From Bugulina stolonifera (taxonomy: Eukaryota; Bryozoa; Gymnolaemata; Cheilostomatida; Bugulidae), in the NCBI GenBank assembly GCA_935421135.1, contig OW285194.1, positions 9,470,376-9,534,375 of the forward strand: a stretch of 64,000 nt of DNA. Reading direction: 5' to 3'. The notes under the pieces were generated by a model that did not search any database, had not been told where the DNA came from, and worked only from the letters and a program-made list of their open reading frames with translations. The stretch's first letter is position 1; every line of letters begins with the position of its first letter. Shown one piece after another: positions 1 through 11,961 of the stretch. The translations under genes and the position numbers were made by a program.

Positions 1-193
1 TATATCTAATTATAATGTTTGCCATCAAATAGAGAAACAATAATAATAATATATTCAGTCTATTACTATGTTTGTATGATTGCGATATGGATATTTTATT
101 GACTATGTACATTTTAGGTAGATAACATGCAGCGTAAATGTAGCCGGGGATTGTCTAAACATCACACATGCAACTACAGTTAAGTTGAGTTAG

Positions 194-340
194 GTGCAGA
201 AGTGGAGAGATTTGAAATGGCTTCCGTTCTTCACCAAAACTGAAGCAGGAGAAGTTGTGTTCTCTATATTTTATTTGTTGACCGCTCTTACTCCAAACCT
301 CAACAACAAACAAGGAACTAAGACCACTACTGCACCTAAC
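194..340 (+). repeat. Interspersed repeat, copy 1
   Basis: This stretch shares a recognisable word order with two minus-strand copies near 3.8 and 8.1 kb: GCAGAAGTGGAGA, then TTCACCAAAACTGAAGCAGG, then GAAGTTGTGTTCTCTATAT, then TTGTTGACC and AACAAACAAGGA. A short open frame runs through it, but it is shared only because the repeat is shared. It lies beyond the last visible exon of the VOC gene. Confidence 0.6.
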
Positions 341-364
341 AGAGCTGCTTTGACATGTCCTTAC

Positions 365-3300
365 CTTTGGCATAGCCAATAGACAAGCCCCTGAGCTCTT
401 CGTCTCGTAGCTGCCGCACACCTCTATTAGCTTCTCTGAAGTTGGCATTGTCTGACAGGAGGAGAGGTCTTGTGAACTTTACCTGCATAGAAAGAGTTGG
501 AATTTACTAACGGCAAGAATTCAACGCAATCACTATGTAGACCTACAATAAGATGGGGCCAAGGGGATACAACTTCTCTCCTTCTATTCGCCACAGTCGG
601 GGCAATGAAAATCAGGTAGTTGTTATTATTAGGTTTACAAACCATAAATATATTATGTAATGCAATACAATATAATATAACACAATGTAATAAAATACAA
701 TATAATATAACATAGCACATTATAGCATAATATAATATATTTATGGTATAAAGGAGTGGGCGTAGCTTCACCCAACATATCTGGCTTTAGCCTGTACTCT
801 ACAACGGTTAGTGCTAGTTCTAACTTGGTGTCATAGAGGGCACCTCCTCTACCCTACCCCTACACACTTACCTTGTCTAGCCCTAGTCGGTGAGACTCTT
901 GCTCTAAGTAATTGGCATACTCTGTTAGATTGACCGAGTCCCAAACCCAGAAAGCTATCTTTGTGCCCATCATATCTGCTAATGGGGACACAGGTTTATT
1001 CGGAGTTGCTTCCCTCTCATCCCCTTCACTCTCTGGTTTGAGAGACTCATACTGAACCAGCTGTATCATCACATTGTCGAATATAACAGCCACCCAATAC
1101 ACCTACAATCATATAAATAAACAGACAGTAAGTAGTATAATCTCCACTATCAGAACCAGTCTGACTTGACTTTAGAGTTTTTTTCACTCTTCTTCGAAAT
1201 ACAACACGACACGAGAGAAAAACTAGCTAAATTTAAGTCATAAAATAATGAAATGAAACCACTGTATTAAAACATATTAGGGTGCTAAAAATTGTGACTT
1301 GGGATTTATTTTGGCAAAGCATTTCATTAAAATCTTTGTGGAACAAATTACACATGCTGCCATTTGAGAAATGGTAGAGCCTGGAATACATCTGCAAGAG
1401 CATCTATTCTGAAAGTATATTTTAAAATTTTAAAATGTTCCTTTCATTAAACGGCTTTGAATAGTTTTATACCAAAAAGACCATCTTTTAGTTGCCTTCA
1501 CTCAGCACAAATTAGAGAAAAATTTATTCTAACAAACCAATAAGTGGCAAAGTTATTATTCATGCAGTGCAGAATTTTTTGCAATGCAATACTGTTATTC
1601 ATATCAGGTAATGTAATGTTTTATCAAACACTTTTTGGGATAAATAAATTATATATATATCTAATAGACATAACATCACAAGCCATAATGTATTCACAGC
1701 AAATGATACAAACATTATACCACAATTTCTGGAAATTCCATTACCCAACTTTGTGGTCACCGATTTGAAATTGAGATACACAAATGTATGTACACTCTAT
1801 TACTCCTAGGCTATACCTAGAACACCCCCCCCCCTAATGTTTGGAGTAGTGTCCATATACCTATAGGCTATGACCACAAATGGTAGCGTGCAAGATAAAT
1901 AATTGGGTTAATTGATAAATAAGAGATTTTGTTTACTAGTTAGCAACTAGATGTTTAGAGTAATAGTTAGGTCATAATAGCCTAATAATTATATACAGTG
2001 TAAGCCTCTCAAGTGTTAGATATTATTTGTGTCTGTAAAATTGTATGCTGTAGCTATAATGAAATCAGTTGAGTTAGTAGAAAGACACCATAAAATAAGA
2101 GGTAGAGTTTCACTAAAAGCTAAACACTGCTGGTGAGTGTTTGGGTACCGTGGTATTTTTCAACGATATAGAATGCATAAATCTAGAAATACTGCTCCGC
2201 TGTCACATGACCCTCCCAACCAGTCTCCTGTATGAATCCAGAACATTATAGGCTATTATTATATTAGCATGTCAGCTTACCAGTTTTATAAATTACATAT
2301 TCAAATTTTAAATTATGAAGTAATTATAAAGTAATAATTATTTTCAACTAAGTTGGCTGAACCCCAGGGTGCTAACAACATGCTAGAAAAATACTTTCAG
2401 TTTTTCTCTGAGAGATATTTTTTAAAGTTAGAAGAGTGAAAAACAGCTACCTAGTCTATATCAGAGTTTCAATTAACAGGATATACAAGCAATATTATGA
2501 CTAGTGTAGGTGTAGATAGAATGTTTGGATAGAGTCTGTGTGAGCAACTGGAATGCTCCTTGACAACCTTGACTGGTATTCTAAGAAATTACTATTTATA
2601 AACACAAGGATCTGTGTGCGCAAATTAAGTGATGATCTATACTGACAAAGTGTATGTACATGTATGTACATACCTATGTATAACATTATTTCTATATAAT
2701 ATTATTAACATCACTATTATTAGAAATTACCAGAGTATGTCCTAAAAATATACATTAAAAATTTGAGTAAAATTGCAGCAAAATTTTAAAATTTTGTGAG
2801 CCAAAACGTAAAAGTTTCGAACAAGGAAGAGACAAAATGTTGAACTATACGCTTTTACCTGCATTTCGCGTGAGAGCCAGCAATTAATCTCAGTTTGCTG
2901 AAGGTTTGGGTAGCCTGTGACCAGTGACCACTACCAACTCACCTTCCACTTAGTGGACACTACTTTGGTTTTAGTGCAGTCTGGCTGGTCTCCTGCACAG
3001 TCGGGAAGCGTTTGCCACTCCCCGTCCTCTCCAGTAAACAGCTTCACATATTCCACATCAGAAGTACCTTCAACTGATGAGAGATCATTGGCTACCATCC
3101 CACCAAGTATCTGTCAAGGACAAACAGAAATTGTTTACCAAATGCTTTTTAAAAATAAACTATGCTTTGTATTCAGATCTGTGAGAAAGAGAAAAGATAT
3201 ATCTTGGACTATACATGTAGAATCAATTCTATATCTTGAATATTATTACATTCTATCACTGTATAACACTTTTCAAGGTAGGGGCCCACTACAGGATATT

Positions 3301-4680
3301 CCATCTACAAGTAGATACGACTTGATTTATTTTTATCAGCCAAGTATGAGAATAAAGTCGAACAGGATCTACTCCAAAGCATGTCAAAAACAAAGAATAA
3401 GTCATGTTGAGTTTTATCTGAAACAATGCAGCAATGGCAGCAATAGTACATACATCCTGGTATTTTCCTTATGGGCTAATCAGAGTGAAAATTGAATAAT
3501 CCGAAGGCTGTATTGAATTACACAGATTCTAAGGAGAACAATAGGATTGGGGATGTGAGTCATCACTTCCTAGTCCTCAGTCTAAGTACATGTAGCTAAT
3601 TAGGATTTTAGTCTAATTGGATGAATCATGGCAAAGAGACTTTCCACAAAGAGCTGAGCGGCAGAGCACACTGTAGTAAGAACTTGATATCACAGAGATA
3701 TCACAGAGTAGAATTTACGGACTCACTAAACCCAAACATTGAATTCATCCTGTGTCAAACATGGGTTTAAAAATGATGATAAACTCCAATTTTTCTGTAT
3801 GTGCAGCAGGGGAGAAATTTGGATCGTCTTAGCTCCTTATTTGTGGTACGGGTAGGGCAGTCAACCAATAAAATATAGAGAAGATAAGTTCTCATGTTAC
3901 AACTATGGCGAAGAACAAAGGCTATCCAAAATTTCTCCACTTCTGCATCTAATTCCACACGTGTATAATACTCAATTTTACGAATTGCAATGTGTAACAG
4001 CTAACAAGACGGTTCACCGATTGGGGCATCATGGTTGGAATTTACTCCCATTGCTGCAAATATTTTTTTGCTAGTTCACGAAAAATTTATGAAACAAATA
4101 ATTGTCCTTGAACTGGCCATATTTTGCTCACTACCATTGAGTGACAATCCCTTTTGCTTTGGTTCAGGATAGTAGATTATATTTTACCTTGGTGTAGAAG
4201 TGTGTAGAGGCTGTGAGATTAGACACTGTAATTGTTAGATGGCTTACTCCGGCGACCTTCACCTTGATAGCACCATCTTCACTACATGTGACAGCCGTTA
4301 CAAACAGTAGCAGTGCAAAACCTTCTCCAAACTTCTGAAAATTATCATTTACCAAAATAAAATTCAGTGCTTATTCACAAATAAAAATGTTGACAAAATA
4401 CTGAAACCGAATTATGCAATTTAAGCGTGAGCTGATGCTGATGTAGAATGTAGAAAATTTGACAAATAATGGTCATCATGATAACAAATAATTAATGGTT
4501 GCATCATGGATGTATATTATAACAATTATCCACTTGCCATGCCATTGTAGAACAAGTTATGTGACTACAATTAGATATTGGAGTATTGGATCAACAATGG
4601 CATAAATTATTTCAAAACTCAAACTCAACAAATTTTCATATTGAAGACAAATAACTATATCTACATGTATGACTTACCAT
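365..4680 (-). CDS. Secreted glyoxalase-like (VOC superfamily) protein, 3' end missing
   Basis: Exons, in transcript order: ATG at 4680-4678, 4188-4334, 2943-3110, 872-1102, 365-482. Each has AG/GT borders and the phases fit (0,0,0,0, then phase 1 out). The first exon supplies only the start codon before a GTAAGT donor. The protein begins MKFGEGFALLLFVTAVTCS, a clear signal peptide. The next stretch, GVSHLTITVSNLTASTHFYT followed by KILGG, is the first VOC half-module pattern (strand, then a helix ending FYxxxLGG). The third-exon text MGTKIAFWVWDSVNLTEYA fits the second half-module, and exon 5 reads GLSIGYAK at its end. The last donor is phase 1, and I found no convincing following exon before base 1, so the C-terminus probably lies outside the window. 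VOC proteins include glyoxalase I and dioxygenases; metal ligands cannot be assigned safely here. Export with an extracellular VOC fold is unusual. Substrate unknown. Confidence 0.75.
3812..3956 (-). repeat. Interspersed repeat, copy 2
   Basis: Read on the minus strand it carries GATGCAGAAGTGGAGAAATT, a diverged middle, CTTCTCTATATTTTATTGGT and TTGACTGCCC, in the same order as the copy at 194-340. It sits in the second intron of the VOC gene. Confidence 0.6.
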
Positions 4681-7130
4681 ATTTAGTGTTACCTGTATCC
4701 TGCTAATAGACTTACTAAATGACAACTATCTGACTGCTCTTTATGTATGACTAGGCATATCCTCCCAGAGGACAGCACGCTGCCTCGGCAGTCAACTAAT
4801 CAAATGCTTCCTTGCCTAATGACATCCCAAAACACATGTATAAAGGGTAGAACATCTACTTGGGGAAGGTCAGTGGGAAATTTAATTTATTATTAAAAGC
4901 AATTTTTCACTGTTACAATGTTAGTGGATGCTAACTATAATATCCTGATTAATATCATCGGCAACTAAACTAACTTTTTGGTAAACTTCATTTGAAATTT
5001 TATATTATCGGCATCAATCCAACTTTTTTTTAAATAAAATAATACTCATTTTAATCATGCGCTTGTACTTGAACAGAAATCTTCCCTCCAAACTAACTCA
5101 GTTCAGCAGGTTTTTAAACATGAGTTGTTGAATCGGAAGCAATTTGTAGTTGCAAATAAGGAAAATGGATAAGGATAATGGAGTGATTGTTTTCTTGACT
5201 TATTTTTGCCAAAATTTACTAAAGAAATTGAGACTATTAGAACAGGTGCTACAATGAAAATGTAGAAAACGTGAAAATTCACCCAAAACAAGGAAAAAGG
5301 TTTTCTAACCGACTTTTTAAAACTATGTTGCAAATAAGTGGATGATGTCAAAGGCACGCCACATTGATAGCTACAATTCAAACAGAAATATTTTAAACTA
5401 GAAGTAGAGCAGTTTGTAAAATAAGTCTCCATTTGAGCATTGTAAATACAGTTCAAAGACATGAACCGACATTCAAATTAGTTAAGAAACGTCAAGTTAT
5501 CAACAGCTACATGTGAAATGTCTGTAGAACAGGTACATGATGGCCATTTTATTTCTGTTTGTTCATTGTGACTATGTACCATTCTATCACTACACACCGA
5601 CTATAATAATATTTTGTGTATACAGCTTGTTTCATGCAGTTCATAGTAATTCTATTACGGCATAATATTCAATTTGTTCTATTTTCATTGTATTTAAATA
5701 TTATTTCAGAAGATTGAAGTGTAAATGACATTCTACTGCCAGGCACCGCACACTGTAATTTGCAACTGTCTTGTCTAGGCTGATGTGCAATTGGTTTATT
5801 CTTTATATCCTTTTAATATTGGACGAAGCATGCCACTTTTCAAAGAGAAGTCTGTGTTAGAAGCAACTGTTGTCCCAAAATACATTTTGTAATGTCTAAA
5901 TACTCCCCACCCTATTGTATGTTGTATTAGACCTCATTGTTTGGGACTAGAAAGTCAACATTTTAATGCAATGAAGGAATTCCCAGCACCACGCTGTTTA
6001 TGTGAAGTGTCAATTTCTGGTGTGAAGCTAACCTAAGTTCTAAGATTTAGGCCTTTCAGGGGACTGATGAACCCTGGTAGACCACCCTTTATTACACCTG
6101 GATCTCAACGACATTTTGTCAAGGTCCAATAGACATGTGAAGACAATAAACCTGATAATCCAATATTATTGCGGTTTACAGAGCAAAGACAAGTTAAAAT
6201 TGTAAATAAAAAGTTTTGATAAAAGCTGCAGATTTGATAAGTACATAACCAGTGACATTTCTTGCCTTGGGGCCTGCTACATAGACAGCAGTATGCTGTC
6301 AGATAATAGGTCCTGCTGTTTATCTAAATAACTGTGCCAAAAGATGACCGACTAACCAACTTATTCATAACAACAGGTGTCTCATCACAACTACATGCTA
6401 TAATCTAACTACAATCACTAAAATATTAGTTTCCTCACAGGAAACTTTAAATCAGACAGGACACAGCATTTATTGTGTGAAAAAAAATAGACATGTTGTA
6501 TCACCAATATACATTATACATTTTATTTAGGTCCCAATTAATGGTAGCTAGCAGCTAGGGTTTGGGAGCTGACTTGGTACTTGCGGTTTTGGAAAAGTAG
6601 ATTCTGGTGTCATTTACAAATTTTCAAATTGTGTAAATGCTGACCAATGATCTCAAAGTACGAAAAAGTCATTCATAAAGTCGCAATAGGCAGAACATTT
6701 TTACAGAAAAATGTTGATTGAGATACATTGACCTTGTTATCCAGGTCAGGTTATAAAATAGGTGCCTCGCCCCCATGCTGGCACACAGTGAATACTTCTG
6801 TAGGTAGACTTTGTACAAAGGGCTAATGAACAATTTTTAAAGTTGTAGCTGACGGCAGCAGACTTGTTGTATTGTTAAAATCAACATTAATGCGTAATAC
6901 AAATTAAGGGATGCCAAACATAATTGATTTAAAACCACAACATGAATTTCATTAATTTCTGGCGAAAGAGGTCATCGGCCTGTGAAATTTGGATTCTGAA
7001 ATTGAATTGCCAAAGTGGACAAATATTATTTTTTATGCCAACAATTACATGTTATTTGGTTACTGCCAGGACATTTTCAGTAATAAAAGACTGACACCAG
7101 AATGAAATTTCATTGTATTTATTCTAAAGT
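4681..7130. other. Intergenic, no gene recognised
   Basis: This lies upstream of the VOC gene. A weak TATA-like run (CTTTATACATG on the minus strand, near 4840) could belong to its promoter. Open frames such as the 119-codon one at 5103-5462 (minus) show no family motif or splice context. Confidence 0.4.
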
Positions 7131-7465
7131 AGAGTTTACACTGAATGATTTATCTCCAGAGTGAATGTGGCTATAAATCGCCACAACGGAATCTCCCTGT
7201 GTAAACACAAAATCTCCAGGATTAATTATCTGGAGTTTTGTGGTCAAGATTCAAATTAGGGTATATATAAATCTTCAGCTATAAATCCCTGAATGAGTCC
7301 ATGATACATTCAGGGAATTTATCTCCAGAATAAATCTCGCAGTGTAAATATAGCTTTCAGGAGATTTTGTAGCTTGACCACAAAATCGCAGAGACTAAAT
7401 TTTAGAAATATTGTGCTTTCATCGAATGATTTTTGTTGAGGCGATAAATCGCACTGTGTAAACTA
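7131..7465. mobile_element. Foldback/MITE-like element
   Basis: The left end reads AGAGTTTACACTGAATGATT and the right end, reverse-complemented, CTAGTTTACACAGTGCGATT; both continue into a TATC-containing stretch. The interior holds more inverted copies: TTTTGTGGTCAAG near 7250 is answered by CTTGACCACAAAA near 7375, and variants of GATTTATCTCC and ATAAATCGCC recur in both orientations. There is no coding potential. This is typical of a non-autonomous DNA transposon. I could not define a clear target-site duplication. Confidence 0.6.
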
Positions 7466-8079
7466 GCCATTCGAGCAAGAATTCCATAGGTGACCAGACC
7501 ATCATTCATTTGTTGACTGAACTGTGTGAAAAACGTTACCCTTGGTTTAAGACAAGAATAGCACCAGGTTACATAGCTTTAGTCTGTCGGAGGTGCTAGA
7601 TATTGCCCATCTTTATTTCTATGTTTTTAGCTGCTGTTTACTGCCATTAGGATAGAAGGGAGATCACAGAATTAGTGCCAAATACACGTATTTCTCTATA
7701 GCGAAATATTACTGGGAAAATTAGCAAAATTAACAGACTAGTTCTGATTACAATGGTATTACATTGGATACCGCGTGTATGGGCGGATTGAGATATGATG
7801 GCTATGGGCATATTTTGATATTCAACATTAATATACACAAATAGAAACGATGCCATCTTTTAATGTCACACCTCAAGGCAAGACCCGTCCTACTTTTGTT
7901 TCCTATATATGTAACCATGTTTAGTCTCCGTAGTAACAGAATGCAGTCCCAGGAGGAACTGTGGTACTATCCGCAAGGCATGTCTACTGACACAATCCGA
8001 TCAATGGCAGCCATCTTACTAGAACCGGAGGGCATAACATAACTGCTTGTCGTAGGCTGATAACGAAACAGGAAATAAT

Positions 8080-8240
8080 CTGAGCCTGTTAGTAGAGTTT
8101 GGATAGCCTTAGATACTTGTTTGTGATTGGGGCAGTTGGGCTGGAAGTGAGTCAACCAAGCATATATGGAGAAGACAACTTTTCCTGCTTCAATTTTAAT
8201 GAAGAAAAAAGGAGATCCCAAATTTCTTCCTTTTGGCACC
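8080..8240 (-). repeat. Interspersed repeat, copy 3
   Basis: Read on the minus strand it has AATTGAAGCAGGAAAAGTTG, TCTTCTCCATATATGCTTGG and TTGACTCACTTCCAGCC, matching copies 1 and 2 in order. It is intergenic. The core GAAGTTGTCTTCTC is also the arm of the short hairpins listed elsewhere, so the families may be related. Confidence 0.55.
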
Positions 8241-8399
8241 TGTAAGAATTATAACTGCCACCAGAAGTTCTGTGACTAGAAGCAAGGCCGGAGCTGCTAT
8301 AAAAACGTCTGTATATAAAGCCTGTTGTATATTCATCAGTTTTGTTCTATTTTCTGGTATTAAAACGAGTACTACACCTACACATTTCACAGTTTAATT

Positions 8400-9380
8400 T
8401 TATTCAAACTAAACATCACTGCTTATCTTGTTACATTCATACAATGAATGTTGTAATAAATAAACCATAACACAGCATTCTCATGACCCTTGTTCACACA
8501 CGGAAAAATATTCCACACCTGAAACACAGAAATAATGCTTCCTTATTCTCTAATAGTAATAAATGAGGTCTACTGCCTTCTACTTGGCACCCTATCAAAC
8601 TTGGAGCTCAGTGCGAACCGAGCTTGAATCTACATGCATACCATAGATGTTACATGTATACTATATTAAACTTACACTATTGATATAGTAGACAAGTCAA
8701 TATTCTGCATGTATAGGACTATGCACAGTGAGGCTGAGTAGGTAGAACCAAATTGAAGACCTTTTGCTCTAAAAATAAAGGAGAAGAATAATTTTAAAAT
8801 TGTGCCCGGACCAAATTTATTGCTGTTCATCTATAACAGGAAAAAAGTAACGGCATTTTAGTCTAACGCATGTTAATAGGTCTATCAATAGTATTTTAAG
8901 TCAACCTTCTATGACGAATAAGGTATAGTTAGAGCTACATGTATAAATTGAAGCTTTAGAAGAATTTGCCCTCTTTGTTATGAATATTGGATCAACATAA
9001 GCCTACATACTACAATGATATTACCTTATTATGCAACTTTTGACAACAATTACAAGACCATAGCTATTATTTTGAGAGAAGACAACTCACCAAAAATATA
9101 CATTAAAAGACTCTTTTTGATTTTAGAGCAAATCTTGTTATTGATCACAATGCATCCAACTAGCAACACATAGGACAGCTTCTAACTTCTACTAAAATGT
9201 AGCCTATGAGAGTTAATTTACACAACTGCAGAATAAAATTCATAGTATAATACCCAAAGTTGGCAGCAGAATTTAGCAACACTTTTAAGCATGATCATAT
9301 TGTCAAGTCGCCCTCTTTTTACACGGGGTTCCCTGCTGGGATCTGGTTGAGCATCATAATTTTTCACTTGTTTCAAGGTA
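8400..9380. other. Intergenic, nothing recognised
   Basis: AT-rich sequence without exon-like open frames bounded by splice sites. It contains a single arm (GAGAGAAGACAACTC, about 9074) of the hairpin repeat family. Confidence 0.4.
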
Positions 9381-9382
9381 GT

Positions 9383-9428
9383 GTTGAAGTTGTCTGCTCT
9401 CTTTCTGCAAAGAGCGTGCAACTTCCAA
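9383..9428. repeat. Short hairpin repeat
   Basis: GTTGAAGTTGTCTGCTCTCT is followed after a few bases by AAAGAGCGTGCAACTTCCAAC, giving an imperfect stem of about 18 bp. The same motif recurs at 23949, 30310 and 31562. It abuts the retrotransposon remnant. Confidence 0.55.
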
Positions 9429-10081
9429 CAACCAGTTAATGGTTTGGAGTTTTGGGGACATGCCTGTGAGGGGACAACTTCTCAAATCCTGGTATGTCAA
9501 AAAAAAGCTTTGAGGGTAATCTTTAAACAAAAAACTCTTTCATCGGTGTCAATCAAATTTCTTGAATCCAAAATAATGCCGATAAAGATGCTATTCAAAT
9601 ACCGTCTTATAATCTTCACTTACAATATCTTAAAGACAGATGAAAAACTTTTAAATTCGCTAGTAATAACCCATAACTTTAATACTAGAAATAAAAGTAA
9701 ACTTTTGAAACTGCCAAAAACTAAAACTAACAGGGGGAGGAGATCGGTATACTATGACAGTATTGAGCTTGCTTCTAGCTATGCCTTGGACATCCTTGAC
9801 CTCCCTCCCAGGGCTTTTGCGGCGGCTTTGGCGTCTCGTCTCTGGGGGGGGGGGGGGGCGGGGTGTGAGCACTGTGGGGTGTCTGGGGGCGTGGTGAGTG
9901 CTTCCCATCGGCACCGGTACACTTGAGCAGGGATTGCCTCGACTCTAGTCTCGGACTATCTGGCTTCCCTTTTGTGCAATCTTATACATGCGTTTCATGC
10001 ATACGCTTTTACTATAATCTATTGTTATTGATAAGCAATAAACTCAATAATAATAATAATAATAATTATTATTATTATTAT
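9429..10081 (+). mobile_element. 3' end of a non-LTR retrotransposon
   Basis: The frame from about 9430 to 9926 resembles the end of a non-LTR retrotransposon reverse-transcriptase ORF: LEFWGHA, then QILVCQKKALRVIF, a KMLFKYRLIIFTYNILK stretch, then FNTRNKSK and LPKTKTNRGRRSVYYDSIEL. This order (WG.., QxxALRxIF, NTRNK, K..G.RS..Y) marks the C-terminal extension after the polymerase domain in Jockey/CR1-like elements. No palm-domain sequence lies upstream, so it is a 5'-truncated copy. The frame runs into a G-rich stretch near 9845 and stops at 9924. A non-coding tail follows, ending in AATAAACTC and a (TAA)n/(TAT)n microsatellite at about 10047-10081, as expected at the 3' end of such an insertion. 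Clade assignment is not safe by eye. Confidence 0.7.
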
Positions 10082-11961
10082 AACTGTACTAATAGCCACT
10101 GTATGCTCACTCTTTAACAGCTGATTTGCTAGTATGACTGAGCCAAGGTTGGCCGATTATGCACTGATTGAGTTGCACAGTATTATTTGCTATGTAAATC
10201 AGATTATGAATTATTGTCTTATATTATTTATTACTATTTTGGAGATTCAATTTGGGAGGTGAATTTATAGGCCTATCACAAGCCAGTTATAAATAGCTGC
10301 TACTTATCAGTAATTCTGCTTATTGCAAACCCTTACTATGATATAATGAATCTCATTAATTGATTATAATATGGTGTTGTTATTGTCATTCATTGCCACC
10401 ATGACTTGTTGCATACGCCTATAATATTTACTCATTGCTCATGTGCTGAATCTGAGGCAAGGCTTTAGAGAGGCAAAAAACCATCACATTGTTATAACAC
10501 ATTAGGCTTACTGATGCTACCTATCTATGAGAAATTATATCATCTTATATATGAGTACTTCATTATGATTTATCAACCAAGAAATCCACTTTTAACCGGA
10601 AGTGCTATGACAGTTTATACAATACATGTAGCTCTATTCTATTGGAAGGTAAGGACATGATTGTAATATGACTGTGTAACTATAATCTTGGGCATTTGAT
10701 AACCGGAACTAAAACATGATGCAATGGGTCATATGTTTTCCCCAGCCACCCTTAGTTATCGTTTCAATAACAATAAGCCTGGTGATGATCACTGATTGAT
10801 TGCTTTGAGTGCCTATTTAGGTTTGTCCACACTGGATTACTGTATATACCCAAATATTACAAATAACTAATAATACCGATTTTTTGTAGTCTAATCAATA
10901 GTAAAGTGGTTTAATATGATGTGCTTGTTTATACAAATATAAATAAGTTGGAAATAATAGAAAAAAATGATTAAATGTGAGGGCATTATGTGCAACACCA
11001 GTAATTTTAGGCATAGATGTAGCCCAAACTAACAAGGAAAATGTGTGCATACCTGACAATTACATGTAGATCAAAAATCCGAATGTTGCTCAAATTTTAA
11101 ACCTACAAAATATATTTAGAAAATAATGACAAATGTCATAGGTATTCACATTACAGTTACAGGAATCAAGCAGTCTGCATTGAGACAAAAGATACTGTTG
11201 TACAGTGGTATAATTTCAGGACATACAGTAGCCAAGATTTGTGAATGACTTATGGATTTTCCCACTTGTTGTGCTGCTTTCATTCAAAAAAACTATTAGC
11301 AGGGTTCCAAATACCATAAGTCTATTTTTAGGGAGCTTTTGGAGGGTGCCATCAACTTCTGACAAATCAGAATCACTGGCAATAATCCAGATAAGAATCT
11401 TCCAAATGTTACTAGTCAACAGTGAAGGTGATAAACACTTGGTAATCACATCTATGCCCAACTAGTAGCATTGTCCAAGCAATAGTCAAGGTTATCAAGT
11501 TCCATATCAGTTTAGAATAGAGTAGCCTAACCCTAGTGTTGGTATCTGCATGTAGAATAACTTCAAACCACTGCACTGTCAGTGCTTCCAAGTACACCGA
11601 CCAAACTTTGTCAGGTAAGCTCTTAATTCAACATAATACTTGGTTACCAAAAAGCAGAGAAATTGCTTCTAGTGTGTAGTTAGTACATCTACATGGTTGT
11701 AGTTGCAGTAGATAGGCTCTTCATTTTCTACCAATGTCTAGCATGGCAGATTGTGCTCAACCTAATGGAGGGAGTTTGTTTGAACTTCCAAGTTATTTTA
11801 TATTATTTTTTATATATTATATTATAAATGCTAGTCACTGTTTTTAAATTCAAGATAGTACAAATCAACTGGTTAATAAAATATTAACCAAGTGTTTGCT
11901 CATGAGTGACTTGCATTAGTAAAATAATATCACTGGTAAATTATGTTGTTTTCTATTTGTA
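10082..11961. other. Intergenic / 5' flank of ankyrin-caspase gene
   Basis: AT-rich with no supported exon. The upstream non-coding exon of the caspase gene should lie here, because its first coding exon starts just after an acceptor at 11961. I could not identify it. Confidence 0.35.

Noticed and set aside
194..382. Protein-coding gene MQKWRDLKW...
   Set aside because: The sequence is an interspersed repeat also present at 3.8 and 8.1 kb; the reading frame is not kept among copies.
155..448. 97-codon minus-strand frame as the last VOC exon
   Set aside because: An acceptor 34 bases further upstream (483-490) gives an exon in another frame whose text (GLSIGYAK) fits the family; the long frame depends on the interspersed repeat.
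9381..9926. Intact host gene
   Set aside because: Motif order matches the end of a retrotransposon reverse transcriptase, it lacks the polymerase core, and it ends in a microsatellite tail.
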